A stretch of DNA of 64,000 nucleotides from assembly GCF_000218545.1 (NCBI RefSeq), contig NC_015671.1:2418001-2482000 (forward strand). Direction: 5' to 3'. Numbering within the stretch: the first letter of the stretch is position 1; each line of letters opens with the position of its first letter. This DNA is from Cellulomonas gilvus ATCC 13127 (lineage in GTDB: Bacteria; Actinomycetota; Actinomycetes; Actinomycetales; Cellulomonadaceae). A program made the position numbers and the translations under genes. The notes under the pieces were generated by a model that searched no databases, was not told the origin of the DNA, and was given only the letters and a program-made list of their open reading frames with translations. This document shows positions 25,895-34,921 of the stretch, piece after piece.

Positions 25895-26627
25895 CGGACG
25901 CCGGCGGGCCACCCCCGGGACGCCGGTGTGACGTCCCCCGCGCCCGCGCGTCGGCGAGCATGGCCCCGACGAGCGTCTCCTGCAGCTCGGACAGCACCGC
26001 GTAGATCCCGACGAACGCGTGCCGCACCTGCGCGGCGCGGTCGTCGCCCGGGTCCAGCGCGAGCTCGTCGTACAGCCGGTCGGCGTCCTCGTCGGTCACG
26101 ACGCCCAGCCGGTCCGCGAGCACCAGGCGGATGTCGGTGAGCGCGGCGGCCACGGCGGGTGCCTCGGCGGCGGTGACCGCGACCGCGTCGCCCGAGCGGC
26201 CGCCCGGGGTGCGCAGCGCGGACCACCACGTGCGCAGGCCCTCGACCTTGCGCGCACGCAGGTCCGGCTCGGTCAGCCGCCGGAACTCGGCGGCCTGCTC
26301 GGCGTCGAGCGACCCGTCGGGCAGCAGCCGACGCACCGCGGGGTCCTGCGGCGGCTCGATCTCCTGCTCCCAGGGCCAGCCGCTCGTCGGGAGCCCGTCC
26401 GCACCTGCCGCCCCGGCGGACGAGGCCGCGGTGCTGTCGTGCCCGACGGTCCCTCCGTCGCGCGTGCCCGCGCTCTCGGCGGCCTGCGCAGCGGCACGGG
26501 CGGCACGGCGGAACGGCACCGCGCCCAGCATCACGCCCACGTCGGACGCGATGCCCGCGAGGACGTCCCGCTCGCCGGCGTCCAGGCGTGCGACGTACTG
26601 GCCCTGCCGGGCGACGAAACCGCGCAT
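25890..26627 (-). CDS. DUF2017 protein
   Basis: A 245-residue helical protein of unknown function that follows clpS throughout actinobacteria. It opens [35 protein letters not shown] and has a C-terminal helix ending in HAFVGIYAVLSELQETLVGAMLADARARG. The middle (about residues 50-85) is a Ser/Gly/Ala-rich insert. ATG overlaps the clpS stop by one base (TGATG). Its TAG stop lies inside the right copy of the IS target duplication, so the insertion left the protein unchanged. Confidence 0.9.
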   Translation of the reverse strand: MRGFVARQGQYVARLDAGERDVLAGIASDVGVMLGAVPFRRAARAAAQAAESAGTRDGGTVGHDSTAASSAGAAGADGLPTSGWPWEQEIEPPQDPAVRRLLPDGSLDAEQAAEFRRLTEPDLRARKVEGLRTWWSALRTPGGRSGDAVAVTAAEAPAVAAALTDIRLVLADRLGVVTDEDADRLYDELALDPGDDRAAQVRHAFVGIYAVLSELQETLVGAMLADARARGTSHRRPGGGPPASG

Positions 26628-26923
26628 CAGGCGCCGCTGCGCTGCAGCGTGGCCCACAGCCCGAAGCCGTGCATCGCCTGCACGTCGACCTCCATGGCCT
26701 CGAGCGTGCCGCGCGAGACCACGGCCCGACCGTCCTGATGCACCTGACGCATGAGCTGCGCGGCCACGTCGTGCGGGTGCCCGAAGTACGTCTCGAACAC
26801 GTAGGTCACGTAGGTCATGAGGTTCACCGGGTCGTTCCAGACGATCGTGACCCACGGGTCGTCGACGGAGGACTGCGCGTCGGCCTCGACGACCTCGTCG
26901 AGCTGGGGCACGGACATGCTCAC
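26627..26923 (-). CDS. clpS: ATP-dependent Clp protease adaptor ClpS
   Basis: A 98-residue adaptor that delivers N-degron substrates to ClpC/ClpA with ClpP. Characteristic segments are [42 protein letters not shown]; the DPVNL and following residues form the N-degron pocket. The start is GTG 26923 with TAGAGT 7 nt upstream, so it is probably leaderless. It is divergent from pncB with only 53 bases between start codons. Confidence 0.95.
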   Translation of the reverse strand: MSMSVPQLDEVVEADAQSSVDDPWVTIVWNDPVNLMTYVTYVFETYFGHPHDVAAQLMRQVHQDGRAVVSRGTLEAMEVDVQAMHGFGLWATLQRSGA

Positions 26924-26930
26924 GGCGACA

Positions 26931-26936
26931 ACTCTA
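26931..26936 (-). promoter_or_regulatory. -10 box of clpS
   Basis: TAGAGT on the minus strand, 7 nt before GTG 26923. It lies back-to-back with the pncB -10 box 28 bases away, so the two -35 regions must overlap the opposing promoters. Confidence 0.6.
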
Positions 26937-26964
26937 GGGAGCGCCGGGTACGTCCGCTTCGGCC

Positions 26965-26970
26965 TACCGT
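26965..26970 (+). promoter_or_regulatory. -10 box of pncB
   Basis: TACCGT, 6 nt before ATG 26977; leaderless spacing in a compact divergent promoter shared with clpS. Confidence 0.6.
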
Positions 26971-26976
26971 GTGCGC

Positions 26977-28362
26977 ATGACCACGCCGTCCGAACCGTGG
27001 GACGCCCGGGCCGCGCACGCGCCCTCGCCCGCGCTGCTGACCGACCGCTACGAGCTGACGATGCTGCAGGCTGCGCTGCGCGACGGGACCGCGCACCGCC
27101 GTTGCGTGTTCGAGGTGTTCACCCGTCGGCTGCCCGCGGGGCGCCGGTACGGCGTGGTGGCGGGCACGGGCCGCGTGCTCGAGGAGCTCACGCGCTTCCG
27201 GTTCGGCCGCGCCGAGCTCGACTGGCTGGCCGACGAGCGCGTGGTGGACGACGCCACGCTGACCTTCCTGGCGGACTACCGGTTCACGGGCTCGATGGTG
27301 GGCTACGCCGAGGGCGAGGTGTTCTTCCCCAGCTCGCCGGTCCTGGTGGTCGAGGGCACGTTCGCCGAGGCCGTCCTGCTCGAGACGTTCGTGCTCTCGG
27401 TGCTCAACTACGACTCCGCCGTGGCATCGGCCGCGTCCCGCATGACCAGCGCGGCCGTCGACCGGCCGTGCCTCGAGATGGGCTCACGCCGCGCGCACGA
27501 GTGGGCGGGTGTGGCGGCCGCACGCGCCGCTGCGGTCGCCGGCTTCGCGGGCACGTCGAACCTCGAGGCGGGCCGGCGGTACGGGCTGGCGACCATCGGC
27601 ACCGCCGCGCACGCGTTCACGCTGCTGCACGACGACGAGCGCGCAGCGTTCGACGCGCAGGTCGCGGCGTCGGGCACCGGGACCACGCTCCTGGTGGACA
27701 CGTACGACGTGCGGACGGGTGTCGAGCACGCGCTGGCCGCCGCGGGGACCGGGCTCGGCGCGGTCCGCCTCGACTCGGGCGACCTGGGCGCGCTCGCGCA
27801 CGAGGTCCGCGCGCAGCTGGACGCCGCGGGGGCCACCGGCACCCGCATCACCGTGACCTCGGACCTCGACGAGTACGCGATCGCGGCCCTCGCGGTCGCC
27901 CCGGTGGACTCCTACGGCGTGGGCACGTCGCTCGTGACCGGGTCGGGCGCGCCGACGTGCGGGATGGTCTACAAGCTCGTCGCGCGCGAGAGCTCCGACG
28001 GGGTGCTGACCCCCGTGGCCAAGGCGTCGCGCTCGAAGACGAGCGTCGGGGGACGCAAGGCCGCGGCGCGGCGCCTGGTCGACGGCCGGGCCGTCGAGGA
28101 GGTGCTCGTCACGGGCCCCGACGACGCGGTCCGGACCTGGGCGCCGGACGGCCGCCCCGACGACGAGCACGGCGCGCTCCGCGCGCTGCACGTCCCGTTG
28201 GTGACCGACGGCGTGGTCGACGACCGCTGGACGGGGGCGCAGGGCGTCCGCACCGCGGCCCGCCGTCACCACGACTCCCGCGCCGAGCTCCCGCGCGGCG
28301 CCCGCAGGCTGTCCGCGGACGAGGCGGCGCTGCCCACCGTGCCGCTGGTGCTGGAGGTCTGA
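26977..28362 (+). CDS. pncB: nicotinate phosphoribosyltransferase
   Basis: A 461-residue NAD salvage enzyme joining nicotinate to PRPP with ATP hydrolysis. Typical segments are [29 protein letters not shown], the [19 protein letters not shown] phosphate-binding region and [29 protein letters not shown] 26977 follows a leaderless -10 box. Its place beside divergent clpS is conserved in actinobacteria. A hairpin follows the gene. Confidence 0.95.
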   Translation: MTTPSEPWDARAAHAPSPALLTDRYELTMLQAALRDGTAHRRCVFEVFTRRLPAGRRYGVVAGTGRVLEELTRFRFGRAELDWLADERVVDDATLTFLADYRFTGSMVGYAEGEVFFPSSPVLVVEGTFAEAVLLETFVLSVLNYDSAVASAASRMTSAAVDRPCLEMGSRRAHEWAGVAAARAAAVAGFAGTSNLEAGRRYGLATIGTAAHAFTLLHDDERAAFDAQVAASGTGTTLLVDTYDVRTGVEHALAAAGTGLGAVRLDSGDLGALAHEVRAQLDAAGATGTRITVTSDLDEYAIAALAVAPVDSYGVGTSLVTGSGAPTCGMVYKLVARESSDGVLTPVAKASRSKTSVGGRKAAARRLVDGRAVEEVLVTGPDDAVRTWAPDGRPDDEHGALRALHVPLVTDGVVDDRWTGAQGVRTAARRHHDSRAELPRGARRLSADEAALPTVPLVLEV

Positions 28363-28377
28363 CCCGCTGCCGACGCG

Positions 28378-28416
28378 ACGACGCCGGCCCTCGCGTGGTG
28401 CGAGGACCGGCGTCGT
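28378..28416 (+). terminator. terminator hairpin after pncB
   Basis: Stem ACGACGCCGG (28378-28387) pairs with CCGGCGTCGT (28407-28416), with an inner CCTCGC/GCGAGG pair. It starts 15 bases after the pncB stop. Confidence 0.82.
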
Positions 28417-28469
28417 GGATCCGGGCGTACGGCCGGCGTGCAGTGCCGCCGGACGTGCGGTGCCGAGGG

Positions 28470-28616
28470 CTACACGCGACGGCGGCCGAGCAGGGACATG
28501 ATGAGGCTGACGACGAGGACGGCGACGCCGATCCAGATGAGGATCTTGGCGATTCCGGCCAGGCCGAGGATCAGCAGCACCACACCGAGGATGATCAGGA
28601 TGAGCCAGGTGGACAT
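28470..28616 (-). CDS. 48-residue hydrophobic membrane protein
   Basis: A short frame, MSTWLILIILGVVLLILG then LAGIAKILIWIGVAVLVV and a basic end SLLGRRRV. Two hydrophobic segments separated by a glycine turn suggest a membrane hairpin with a positive cytoplasmic tail. AAAGGGG lies about 7 nt upstream of the ATG. Similar tiny proteins are widespread in actinobacteria, often stress-induced; that link is from memory, not seen here. The 251 bases upstream (28617-28867) hold no other gene that I can support. Confidence 0.7.
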   Translation of the reverse strand: MSTWLILIILGVVLLILGLAGIAKILIWIGVAVLVVSLIMSLLGRRRV

Positions 28617-28867
28617 CGTCTGCCCCTTTCGTCACGGGCGGTGGCCCGCGGTTCGCGAGGTCCGAGGTGCGGCGTTCCGCACCCGGTATGGGACAACCGT
28701 GCTCCGCCGGACGATCCTCGGCACGTCGAACGACAACTTGCGACGCAACGCCCCGGTGCTATGTGGACACGCGTCCACCGCGCTGACCTGCGGTTTCTCA
28801 TCCTCGGCGGCTCCGACAGGGTATCTCGGATCGTGAGACGGGCCTTGCGCTCACCACCGGCTCGGGG

Positions 28868-30676
28868 TTACTTGCGGCCGACGAACCACCCGCGGATCAT
28901 CTCCACGCGGGACCCGAGCTGGGCCGGGTCCGCCAGCGCGACCTCGGGCCCGCCGCACCGCCGACGCAGCTCGGCGTGCACCGCGCCGTGCGGCTGCCCG
29001 CTGCGCCGCGACCAGGCACCCACGAGCTGCGCGAGCTCCTTGCGCAGCTCGGCCTGCTTGCGGTGGTCCATCTCGGCCAGGTCGGGTGCGGTCCGGACCG
29101 TTCGCCGGCCCTTGAGCTGATCGGCCTGACGCTGCCGCAGCAGCGCGGAGACCTGGTCGGCGTCCAACAGGCCCGGCAGCCCCAGGAAGTCGAGCTCCTC
29201 GTCGGACCCCACCTCGGCGCCCGTGCCGAACTCACCGCCGTCGAACAGGACGCGGTCGAACGAGGCCTGCGCCTCGAGCGCCTCGAACGAGCCCTGCAGA
29301 CCGTCCGGGCCGACCGCGTCCGGGCCCGACCGCTCGGAGTTCGCCGCAGCGAGCAGCGCGTCCTCCGGGTTGTAGCCCGCGCCGTCCTCCTCCGCCGTCT
29401 TCGGCCGGTCCAGCGCGTGGTCCCGTTCGAGCTCCATCGACCCCGCGAGCGCGAGCAGCTGGGGCACCGACGGGAGGAACACCGAGGCGGTCTCGCCCCG
29501 CTTGCGCGCGCGCACGAACCGGCCGACGGCCTGCGCGAAGAACAGCGGCGTGGCGGTGCTGGTCGCGTACACGCCCACCGCGAGCCGGGGCACGTCCACC
29601 CCCTCGGAGACCATGCGGACCGCGACGAGCCAGCGCGAGTCACCCGCGGAGAACTCGTCGATCTTGTCGCTCGCGCCCTCCTCGTCGGACAGCACGACCG
29701 TCGGCGACTCGCCCGTGAGCCGCGCGAGGTGGCCCGCGTACGCGCGCGCGTCGTTCTGGTCGGTCGCGATGATCATGGCGCCCGCGTCGGGCACCGTGCG
29801 CCGCACCTCGGTCAGCCGACGATCGGCACCCGCGAGCACGGCCGGGATCCACTCGCCGCCCGGGTCGAGCGCGGTGCGCCAGGCCTGCGCGGTCATGTCC
29901 TTGGTCAGCGCCTCCCCCAGGCGCGCGCTGACCTCGTCACCCGTGCGCGTGCGCCAGCGCATCGCGCCCGAGTAGGACAGGAAGATCACCGGACGGACGA
30001 CGTGGTCACGCAGCGCGTCTCCGTAGCCGTACGTGTAGTCGGCGCGTGAGCGGCGGATGCCGTGCGCGTCCCGCTCGTACTGCACGAACGGGATCGCGGC
30101 GGTGTCGGAGCGGAACGGCGTGCCGGTCAGCGCGAGCCGTCGCGCGGCGCCCTCGAACGCCTCCCGGACGCCGTCGCCCCAGGACAGCGCGTCGCCGCCG
30201 TGGTGCACCTCGTCCAGGATCACCAGCGTGGGGGCCGCGGTGGTGCGCGCCGCGTGCAGCGCGGGCTTGTTGGCCACCTGCGCGTACGTCACCGCGACGC
30301 CGTCGAACCCGTGACCGTGCCTGCCCTGTGCGTTGCTGAACGCGGGGTCCAGCCGGATCCCGACCCGCGCGGCCGCATCCGCCCACTGGCGCTTGAGGTG
30401 CTCCGTCGGGGCGACCACGGTCACCCGGCGCACCACGCGTGACTCGAGCAGCTCGGCCGCGATGCGCAGCGCGAACGTCGTCTTGCCCGCGCCCGGCGTG
30501 GCGACCGCGAGGAAGTCCCGCGGTGCGCGCGCCCGGTACAGCTCGAGCGCCTCGGCCTGCCACGCGCGCAGCTTGCCGGCCGTCCCCCACGGGGCACGCG
30601 ACGGGAACGCCGGCGGCAGGTGCGATGCCGCAGACGAGGACGCGTGGGTGGTGGACGGCTCCTGCCGGGCGCTCAA
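28868..30676 (-). CDS. DEAD/DEAH-box helicase (SF2)
   Basis: A 602-residue SF2 helicase with Walker A TPGAGKT at residues 60-66, motif II DEVHH, motif III LTGTPFRSD and motif VI QAVGRFVRARKRGE. It resembles the type III restriction/XPB-like DEAD group common in actinobacteria; no methylase or nuclease gene is adjacent, so it is a solitary helicase. The start is set at TTG 30676, which overlaps the DUF3039 stop (TTGA). No ATG lies nearby in frame, and residues before this point would be a shadow of DUF3039. Confidence 0.87.
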   Translation of the reverse strand: MSARQEPSTTHASSSAASHLPPAFPSRAPWGTAGKLRAWQAEALELYRARAPRDFLAVATPGAGKTTFALRIAAELLESRVVRRVTVVAPTEHLKRQWADAAARVGIRLDPAFSNAQGRHGHGFDGVAVTYAQVANKPALHAARTTAAPTLVILDEVHHGGDALSWGDGVREAFEGAARRLALTGTPFRSDTAAIPFVQYERDAHGIRRSRADYTYGYGDALRDHVVRPVIFLSYSGAMRWRTRTGDEVSARLGEALTKDMTAQAWRTALDPGGEWIPAVLAGADRRLTEVRRTVPDAGAMIIATDQNDARAYAGHLARLTGESPTVVLSDEEGASDKIDEFSAGDSRWLVAVRMVSEGVDVPRLAVGVYATSTATPLFFAQAVGRFVRARKRGETASVFLPSVPQLLALAGSMELERDHALDRPKTAEEDGAGYNPEDALLAAANSERSGPDAVGPDGLQGSFEALEAQASFDRVLFDGGEFGTGAEVGSDEELDFLGLPGLLDADQVSALLRQRQADQLKGRRTVRTAPDLAEMDHRKQAELRKELAQLVGAWSRRSGQPHGAVHAELRRRCGGPEVALADPAQLGSRVEMIRGWFVGRK

Positions 30677-31056
30677 CGCCCCGAGGACCCGCGGCCGAAG
30701 CCGCTCCAGCGCCGGCCGGAGCCGCCGCCAGCGTCCCCGCCCGAGCCGTTCGAGCCGTCCCCGCCGTCCTGCGGCGGGCGCAGGCCCTCGTAGATCTCCT
30801 TGCACACGGGGCACACCGGGAACTTGTTCGGGTCGCGGCCCGGCACCCAGACCTTGCCGCACAGCGCGACGACGGGCGCACCCGTCACGGCCGACTCCGT
30901 GATCTTCTCCTTGCGCACGTAGTGCGCGAAGCGCTCGTGGTCGCCCGGTTCCACCTGCTCGGTGGTCTCCGTGCGCTCGAGGACGCTGGTCCCCGTCCCG
31001 GAGTCCGAGCCGAACGGGTCGTCAGGGCCGGCGGGCGGGAACTGCGGTTCACTCAT
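30673..31056 (-). CDS. DUF3039 protein
   Basis: A 127-residue protein with the conserved core ERFAHYVRKEKITESAVTGAPVVALCGKVWVPGRDPNKFPVCPVCKEIYEGL, where LCGK and CPVC suggest a zinc ribbon. The C-terminal 35 residues are Gly/Ser/Arg-rich. Function unknown. It is conserved in actinobacteria beside this helicase type. ATG 31056 follows TAGACT by 7 nt (leaderless). The gene is translationally coupled to the helicase. Confidence 0.9.
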   Translation of the reverse strand: MSEPQFPPAGPDDPFGSDSGTGTSVLERTETTEQVEPGDHERFAHYVRKEKITESAVTGAPVVALCGKVWVPGRDPNKFPVCPVCKEIYEGLRPPQDGGDGSNGSGGDAGGGSGRRWSGFGRGSSGR

Positions 31057-31063
31057 GGCGGGA

Positions 31064-31069
31064 AGTCTA
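31064..31069 (-). promoter_or_regulatory. -10 box of DUF3039-helicase operon
   Basis: TAGACT on the minus strand, 7 nt before ATG 31056; no ribosome-binding site is present, supporting leaderless transcription. Confidence 0.65.
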
Positions 31070-31119
31070 CGTCGGGCGGCCGACACGGCCGCGGGTGGGA
31101 CCACCGGGCCCGCACGTCC

Positions 31120-31902
31120 TCACAACCCCTGCCACGCGGGCTTGGCGGCGTACGTCTCGCGGTAGTAGTCGCCCAGCTGCAGCCGGCTCGCGGCCGCGTC
31201 GTCGACCAGGACCGTGACGTGCGGGTGGTGCTGCAGCACGGTCGCGGGCCACAACGCCGAGACCGGCCCCTCGACCAGCTGGTGCACCGCCTCGGCCTTG
31301 CCCCGACCCTGCGCCAGCAGCACCAGGTGCCGCGCGGACATGATCGTCGCCAGGCCCTGCGTGAGGCAGTGCGTGGGGACCTGCGCGACGTCGTCGTCGA
31401 AGAACCGCGCGTTGTCCTCGCGCGTCTGGCGGGTCAGCGTCTTGATGCGGGTCCGCGACGCGAGCGAGGACCCGGGCTCGTTGAACGCCACGTGGCCGTC
31501 GGTGCCGATGCCGAGCAGCTGCAGGTCCACGCCACCCGCGTCGGCGATCGCGTGCTCGTACGCCGCGCACGCCGCCACCAGGTCCTGCGCGAGCCCGTCG
31601 GGACCCAGCACCGCGCCGGGCGGCAGGTCCACGCGCGAGGCGAACTCGGTCTCGATCACGTTGCGGTAGCGCTGCGGGTGGTCCGCGGGCAGGCCCACGT
31701 ACTCGTCGAGCATGAACGCGCGCGCCCGTGCGAACGACAGCCCGTCGCGCGTGTGCCGCCGCGCGAGCTCGTCGTACACGGCCAGCGGGCTCGAGCCCGT
31801 CGCCAGGCCGAGCACCGCCGTGGGGCGCGCCCGCAGCAGCCGTTCGACCGCGTCGGCCGCGATCCGGGCCAGCTCGGCACCCGGTGCGATCACGACCTCC
31901 AT
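31120..31902 (-). CDS. nagB: glucosamine-6-phosphate deaminase
   Basis: A 260-residue enzyme converting glucosamine-6-phosphate to fructose-6-phosphate and ammonia. Motifs VLGLATGSSPLAVYDEL, FMLDEYVGLPADHPQRYRNVI and LLGIGTDGHVAFNEPGSS are canonical. ATG 31902 overlaps the ROK kinase stop by one base. It is the last gene of the amino-sugar operon. The nearby pgi (plus strand) handles the same hexose phosphate. No nagA deacetylase is in the window. Confidence 0.95.
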   Translation of the reverse strand: MEVVIAPGAELARIAADAVERLLRARPTAVLGLATGSSPLAVYDELARRHTRDGLSFARARAFMLDEYVGLPADHPQRYRNVIETEFASRVDLPPGAVLGPDGLAQDLVAACAAYEHAIADAGGVDLQLLGIGTDGHVAFNEPGSSLASRTRIKTLTRQTREDNARFFDDDVAQVPTHCLTQGLATIMSARHLVLLAQGRGKAEAVHQLVEGPVSALWPATVLQHHPHVTVLVDDAAASRLQLGDYYRETYAAKPAWQGL

Positions 31903-32864
31903 CAGATGCCTCCCCGTCCGACGAGGCCGGCGCCCACCGCGCCGACCGGCACCCCCGCGGGTGCGAGCCGCAGCCGGCCGGGCAGGTCCGCCTCGGCCAG
32001 GAACGGCGAGCCGGCGGCCTGCCGCTCGAGCTCCGCGACGAGCGCGTCGAGCAGCGGCGCGCCCAGCTGGCTGACGCCTCCACCGATCACGATCCGGCCG
32101 ACGTCGCACGTCAGCACGAGCACCCGCACCGCCGCCGCGACCGCGCCGACGAAGTCCTCCCGCACGCGCACGGCGTCCGGGTCGCCCGCCGCGGCCGCCT
32201 CGAACAGCTCGACCGGGGCGGGCCGGCCCGTGCGCGACGGCCACGCGGCGTCGATCGCCGAGCCCGACGCGTACCGCTCGAGGCAGCCGGTCTGCCCGCA
32301 CTTGCACGGCAGCCCGTCGGGCACGTATCGCAGGTGCCCGATCTCGCCCGCGGCCTGGTGGGGACCGCGCCGCAGGCGGCCGTCGAGCATGATGCCCGCG
32401 GCCAGCCCGGTGCCGAGCGCGACGAACGCGAGGTCGTCGACCCGTCCCTCGCCGGATGCGGCGAGGTGGTGCGCGGCGCCGATCACGGCGGCGTTGAGGT
32501 CGTTCTCGAGCCGCACCCGGGTGCCGCCCAACGCGTCGGACACGAGCGCGGCGAGCGGTGCGCGGCCCTCCACGCCGAGGTTGACCGCGTTCGCGACCGA
32601 GCCGCCGTCGGGGTCCACGACCCCGGGCACCCCGACGCCGACCCCGACGAGCCGGTCGGCCGGCACGTGCGCGTCGTGCAGGACGCGACGCACCGCGTCG
32701 GCGACGCCGCGCGCGACGGCCTCGACCCCGTGCCGCGTGGGCGTCCGGTCCTGGGCGACCACGCGTCCGGCACCGTCCAGCAGGACCGTCGCCGTCTTGG
32801 TGCCGCCGACGTCCACGCCGACGGTGTGGCCGACCTGCTCGTCGGCCGTGCTGTGCCTGTCCAT
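31902..32864 (-). CDS. ROK-family sugar kinase
   Basis: A 320-residue cytoplasmic kinase with ATP motif VGVDVGGTKTATVLLD at the N-terminus, the ROK signature in AFVALGTGLAAGIMLDGRLRRGPHQAAGEIGHL and the zinc motif CKCGQTGCLE. It lacks an N-terminal helix-turn-helix, so it is an enzyme rather than a regulator. Operon position between sugar permeases and nagB suggests N-acetylglucosamine or glucosamine kinase; glucokinase is the alternative. It starts at ATG 32864, 15 bases after the permease stop. Confidence 0.9.
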   Translation of the reverse strand: MDRHSTADEQVGHTVGVDVGGTKTATVLLDGAGRVVAQDRTPTRHGVEAVARGVADAVRRVLHDAHVPADRLVGVGVGVPGVVDPDGGSVANAVNLGVEGRAPLAALVSDALGGTRVRLENDLNAAVIGAAHHLAASGEGRVDDLAFVALGTGLAAGIMLDGRLRRGPHQAAGEIGHLRYVPDGLPCKCGQTGCLERYASGSAIDAAWPSRTGRPAPVELFEAAAAGDPDAVRVREDFVGAVAAAVRVLVLTCDVGRIVIGGGVSQLGAPLLDALVAELERQAAGSPFLAEADLPGRLRLAPAGVPVGAVGAGLVGRGGI

Positions 32865-32878
32865 GATCCGGGGCCGCC

Positions 32879-33793
32879 TCAGCCCTTGACCGCGCCGGAG
32901 ACCAGGCCGGACGTCATCCGGCCCTGCACGATCAGGAAGAACACGATCACCGGCAGCGCGATCAGCGTCGAGGCCGCCATGACCTGGCCCCAGTCGACGC
33001 CGCGGTTGACCGACGCCGTGAGGAACTCCCGCAACCACAGCGGTAGCGTCTGCCGGTCGGGCGACGGGAGCGCGACGATCGCGACCGTGAACTCGTTCCA
33101 CGCCTGCAGGAACGCGTACACCCCCGACGCGACGAGCCCGGGCGCCAGCAGCGGGAACGTGATGCGCAGGAACGCCTGCGTACGGGACAGCCCGTCGACC
33201 ATCGCCGCCTCCTCGAGCTCGGCGGGCACGCCCGCGACGAACCCGCGCAGCATCCAGATGGTGAACGGGATGACCGCCGCGGTGTACAGCACCGTCACGC
33301 CGATCACCGAGTCCAGCAGGTGCGCGCTCGAGAGCATCTTGTACTGCGCGATGAACAGCCCCTCGGCCGGGAGCATCTGGATGAACAGCACCGCGAGCAC
33401 GAACGACTTGCGGCCCCGGAACTTCCAGCGGCTGATCGCCAACGCCCCGAGGAACGCGAACGCCAGCACCAGGACGACGGTCAGGGACGTGATCGCCAGG
33501 CTCATCCTGAGCGCGGTGGTGAACCCGTCACCCTCGAGCACGCGCGAGAAGTTGACCCACGTCGCGTGCACCGGCAGGAGCTGCGGGTCCTTCGAGCGCA
33601 GGTAGGCCGACGGCGTGAACGCCGACAGGATCATCCAGTAGACCGGGAAGACCCAGACGAGCGATGCGACGAGTGCGAGCGCCGACAGCAGGACCCGGCG
33701 CAGCCGCCGGCGCCCGGCACCCGGCGCGTGCGGGCGGCGGACCGCGTCCCGCGCCGCGGCGGGTGCGACCTGGGCGGGGGCGATGGTGCTCAT
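32879..33793 (-). CDS. ABC sugar permease (MalG type)
   Basis: A 304-residue inner-membrane permease with six predicted helices and the EAA loop ELEEAAMVDGLSRTQAFLRITFPLLAPG that docks the ATPase. The family is CUT1 sugar importers. ATG 33793 overlaps the stop of the MalF-type permease by four bases. No ATPase gene is in the operon; a shared MsiK-type ATPase encoded elsewhere is usual in actinobacteria. Confidence 0.92.
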   Translation of the reverse strand: MSTIAPAQVAPAAARDAVRRPHAPGAGRRRLRRVLLSALALVASLVWVFPVYWMILSAFTPSAYLRSKDPQLLPVHATWVNFSRVLEGDGFTTALRMSLAITSLTVVLVLAFAFLGALAISRWKFRGRKSFVLAVLFIQMLPAEGLFIAQYKMLSSAHLLDSVIGVTVLYTAAVIPFTIWMLRGFVAGVPAELEEAAMVDGLSRTQAFLRITFPLLAPGLVASGVYAFLQAWNEFTVAIVALPSPDRQTLPLWLREFLTASVNRGVDWGQVMAASTLIALPVIVFFLIVQGRMTSGLVSGAVKG

Positions 33794-34764
33794 GCGTCCT
33801 CCTTCATGAGGCTGCGGACGTACGGCCAGCTCAGCGTGACCGTCAGGACGAGCACGAAGATCGAGACCGCCGCGGCGCCGCCGAAGTCCTGCCTGCTGAT
33901 GCCCAGCTCGTAGATGAAGTTGCCCAGCAGGTTGGTCTCGGACACGGGCGCTCCCGCGTCCTGCAGGAGCCGGATCTGAGCGAACACGCGCAGGTCCCAG
34001 ATGATCTGCAGCAGCAGCACGATCGAGATCACGGGCCGCACCATCGGCAGCAGGATGTACCAGAGCTGCTGGAACCCGCCCGCGCCGTCGATCCGGGAGG
34101 CCTCGAGCACCTCGTCGGGGACGGCCGTCAGGCCCGCGTAGATGGAGAGCGCGACGAACGGCACGGACATCCACACGATGACGAGCGTCGCGACGAGGAA
34201 GAACGTGAACGGCTGCGACAGCCACGAGAACCCGTCCATGCCGGAGAACCCGAGCTTGACCAGGAGCCAGTTGACGACACCCGTGCGGTAGTCGAACAAC
34301 CACTTGAACACCGTGACGCCCGCGACCATCGGCATCGCCCACGCGAGCAGCAGGCAGACCTGCAGGACGATCCGGACCGCGGTGCCCACCGCGCGCATCA
34401 GGAGCGCGAAACCGAGGCCGATCAGCACCGTCAGGCCCGCGTTGACCAGGCAGAACACGATCGAGCGCAGGACCACGGACCACAGGCTGTCGTCGGTGAA
34501 GATCCGTACGAAGTTGTCGGCGCCGACGAACTCGGGCGGCTGACCGAACTGCTGCTCGAGGCCGAACCTCTGCAGCGACAGCACCACCTGCCGGCCCACG
34601 GGGTAGGCCAGGCCCGCGAGCAGCGCGAGCAGCGCCGGCAGCAGGAGCAGGTAGGGCGCGGCCGGGACGCGGCGTCGGCGCGGTGCCGGCGGGGCGCTCG
34701 TCGGGCCGCCGTGGTCGGCGTCCGCGCGGTGCGCGGGCACGCCGAGGGCAGCGTCGTGAGGCAT
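33790..34764 (-). CDS. ABC sugar permease (MalF/UgpA type)
   Basis: A 324-residue permease with six or more helices after a basic Pro-rich N-terminus; helix 1 is YLLLLPALLALLAGLAYPVG and the EAA loop is VPDEVLEASRIDGAGGFQQLWYILLPMVRP. It pairs with the MalG-type permease. The ATG follows CAGGAGAG. Two hairpins separate it from the upstream binding-protein gene and probably lower its expression relative to that gene. Confidence 0.92.
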   Translation of the reverse strand: MPHDAALGVPAHRADADHGGPTSAPPAPRRRRVPAAPYLLLLPALLALLAGLAYPVGRQVVLSLQRFGLEQQFGQPPEFVGADNFVRIFTDDSLWSVVLRSIVFCLVNAGLTVLIGLGFALLMRAVGTAVRIVLQVCLLLAWAMPMVAGVTVFKWLFDYRTGVVNWLLVKLGFSGMDGFSWLSQPFTFFLVATLVIVWMSVPFVALSIYAGLTAVPDEVLEASRIDGAGGFQQLWYILLPMVRPVISIVLLLQIIWDLRVFAQIRLLQDAGAPVSETNLLGNFIYELGISRQDFGGAAAVSIFVLVLTVTLSWPYVRSLMKEDA

Positions 34765-34826
34765 GGGGTCTCTCCTGTGCGCCGGGGCGGCGCGACGTCG
34801 GTGCCGAGGCGGTGCCCCGGAGGGTG

Positions 34827-34865
34827 CCGTCCGCGGGGGCGCAGGGGGCAGGCTCCCGCGGACGG
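34827..34865 (-). terminator. second hairpin between binding protein and permeases
   Basis: An 11-bp perfect stem (CCGTCCGCGGG at 34827-34837, pairing with 34855-34865) with a 17-nt loop. Together with the adjacent 34880-34910 hairpin it may attenuate read-through or protect the upstream message. Confidence 0.6.
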
Positions 34866-34879
34866 CCGTTCGGTGGGAC

Positions 34880-34910
34880 GGGGTGGCCGGACCGGCGGTC
34901 CGGCCACCCC
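34880..34910 (-). terminator. hairpin after binding-protein gene
   Basis: A 14-bp perfect stem (GGGGTGGCCGGACC pairing with GGTCCGGCCACCCC) with loop GGC, 12 bases beyond the binding-protein stop. Partial termination here would give the usual excess of binding protein over permease. Confidence 0.78.
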
Positions 34911-34921
34911 GCGAGCGGGCG

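Noticed and set aside
28617..28867. SigB-type stress promoter (GTTT and GGGTAT) in the gap
   Set aside because: The two boxes are on the plus strand with a spacing of about 22 bases, too long, and no plus-strand gene follows.
28868..30676. Helicase as part of a restriction or defence system
   Set aside because: No methylase, nuclease or other defence gene is adjacent; the only partner is DUF3039.
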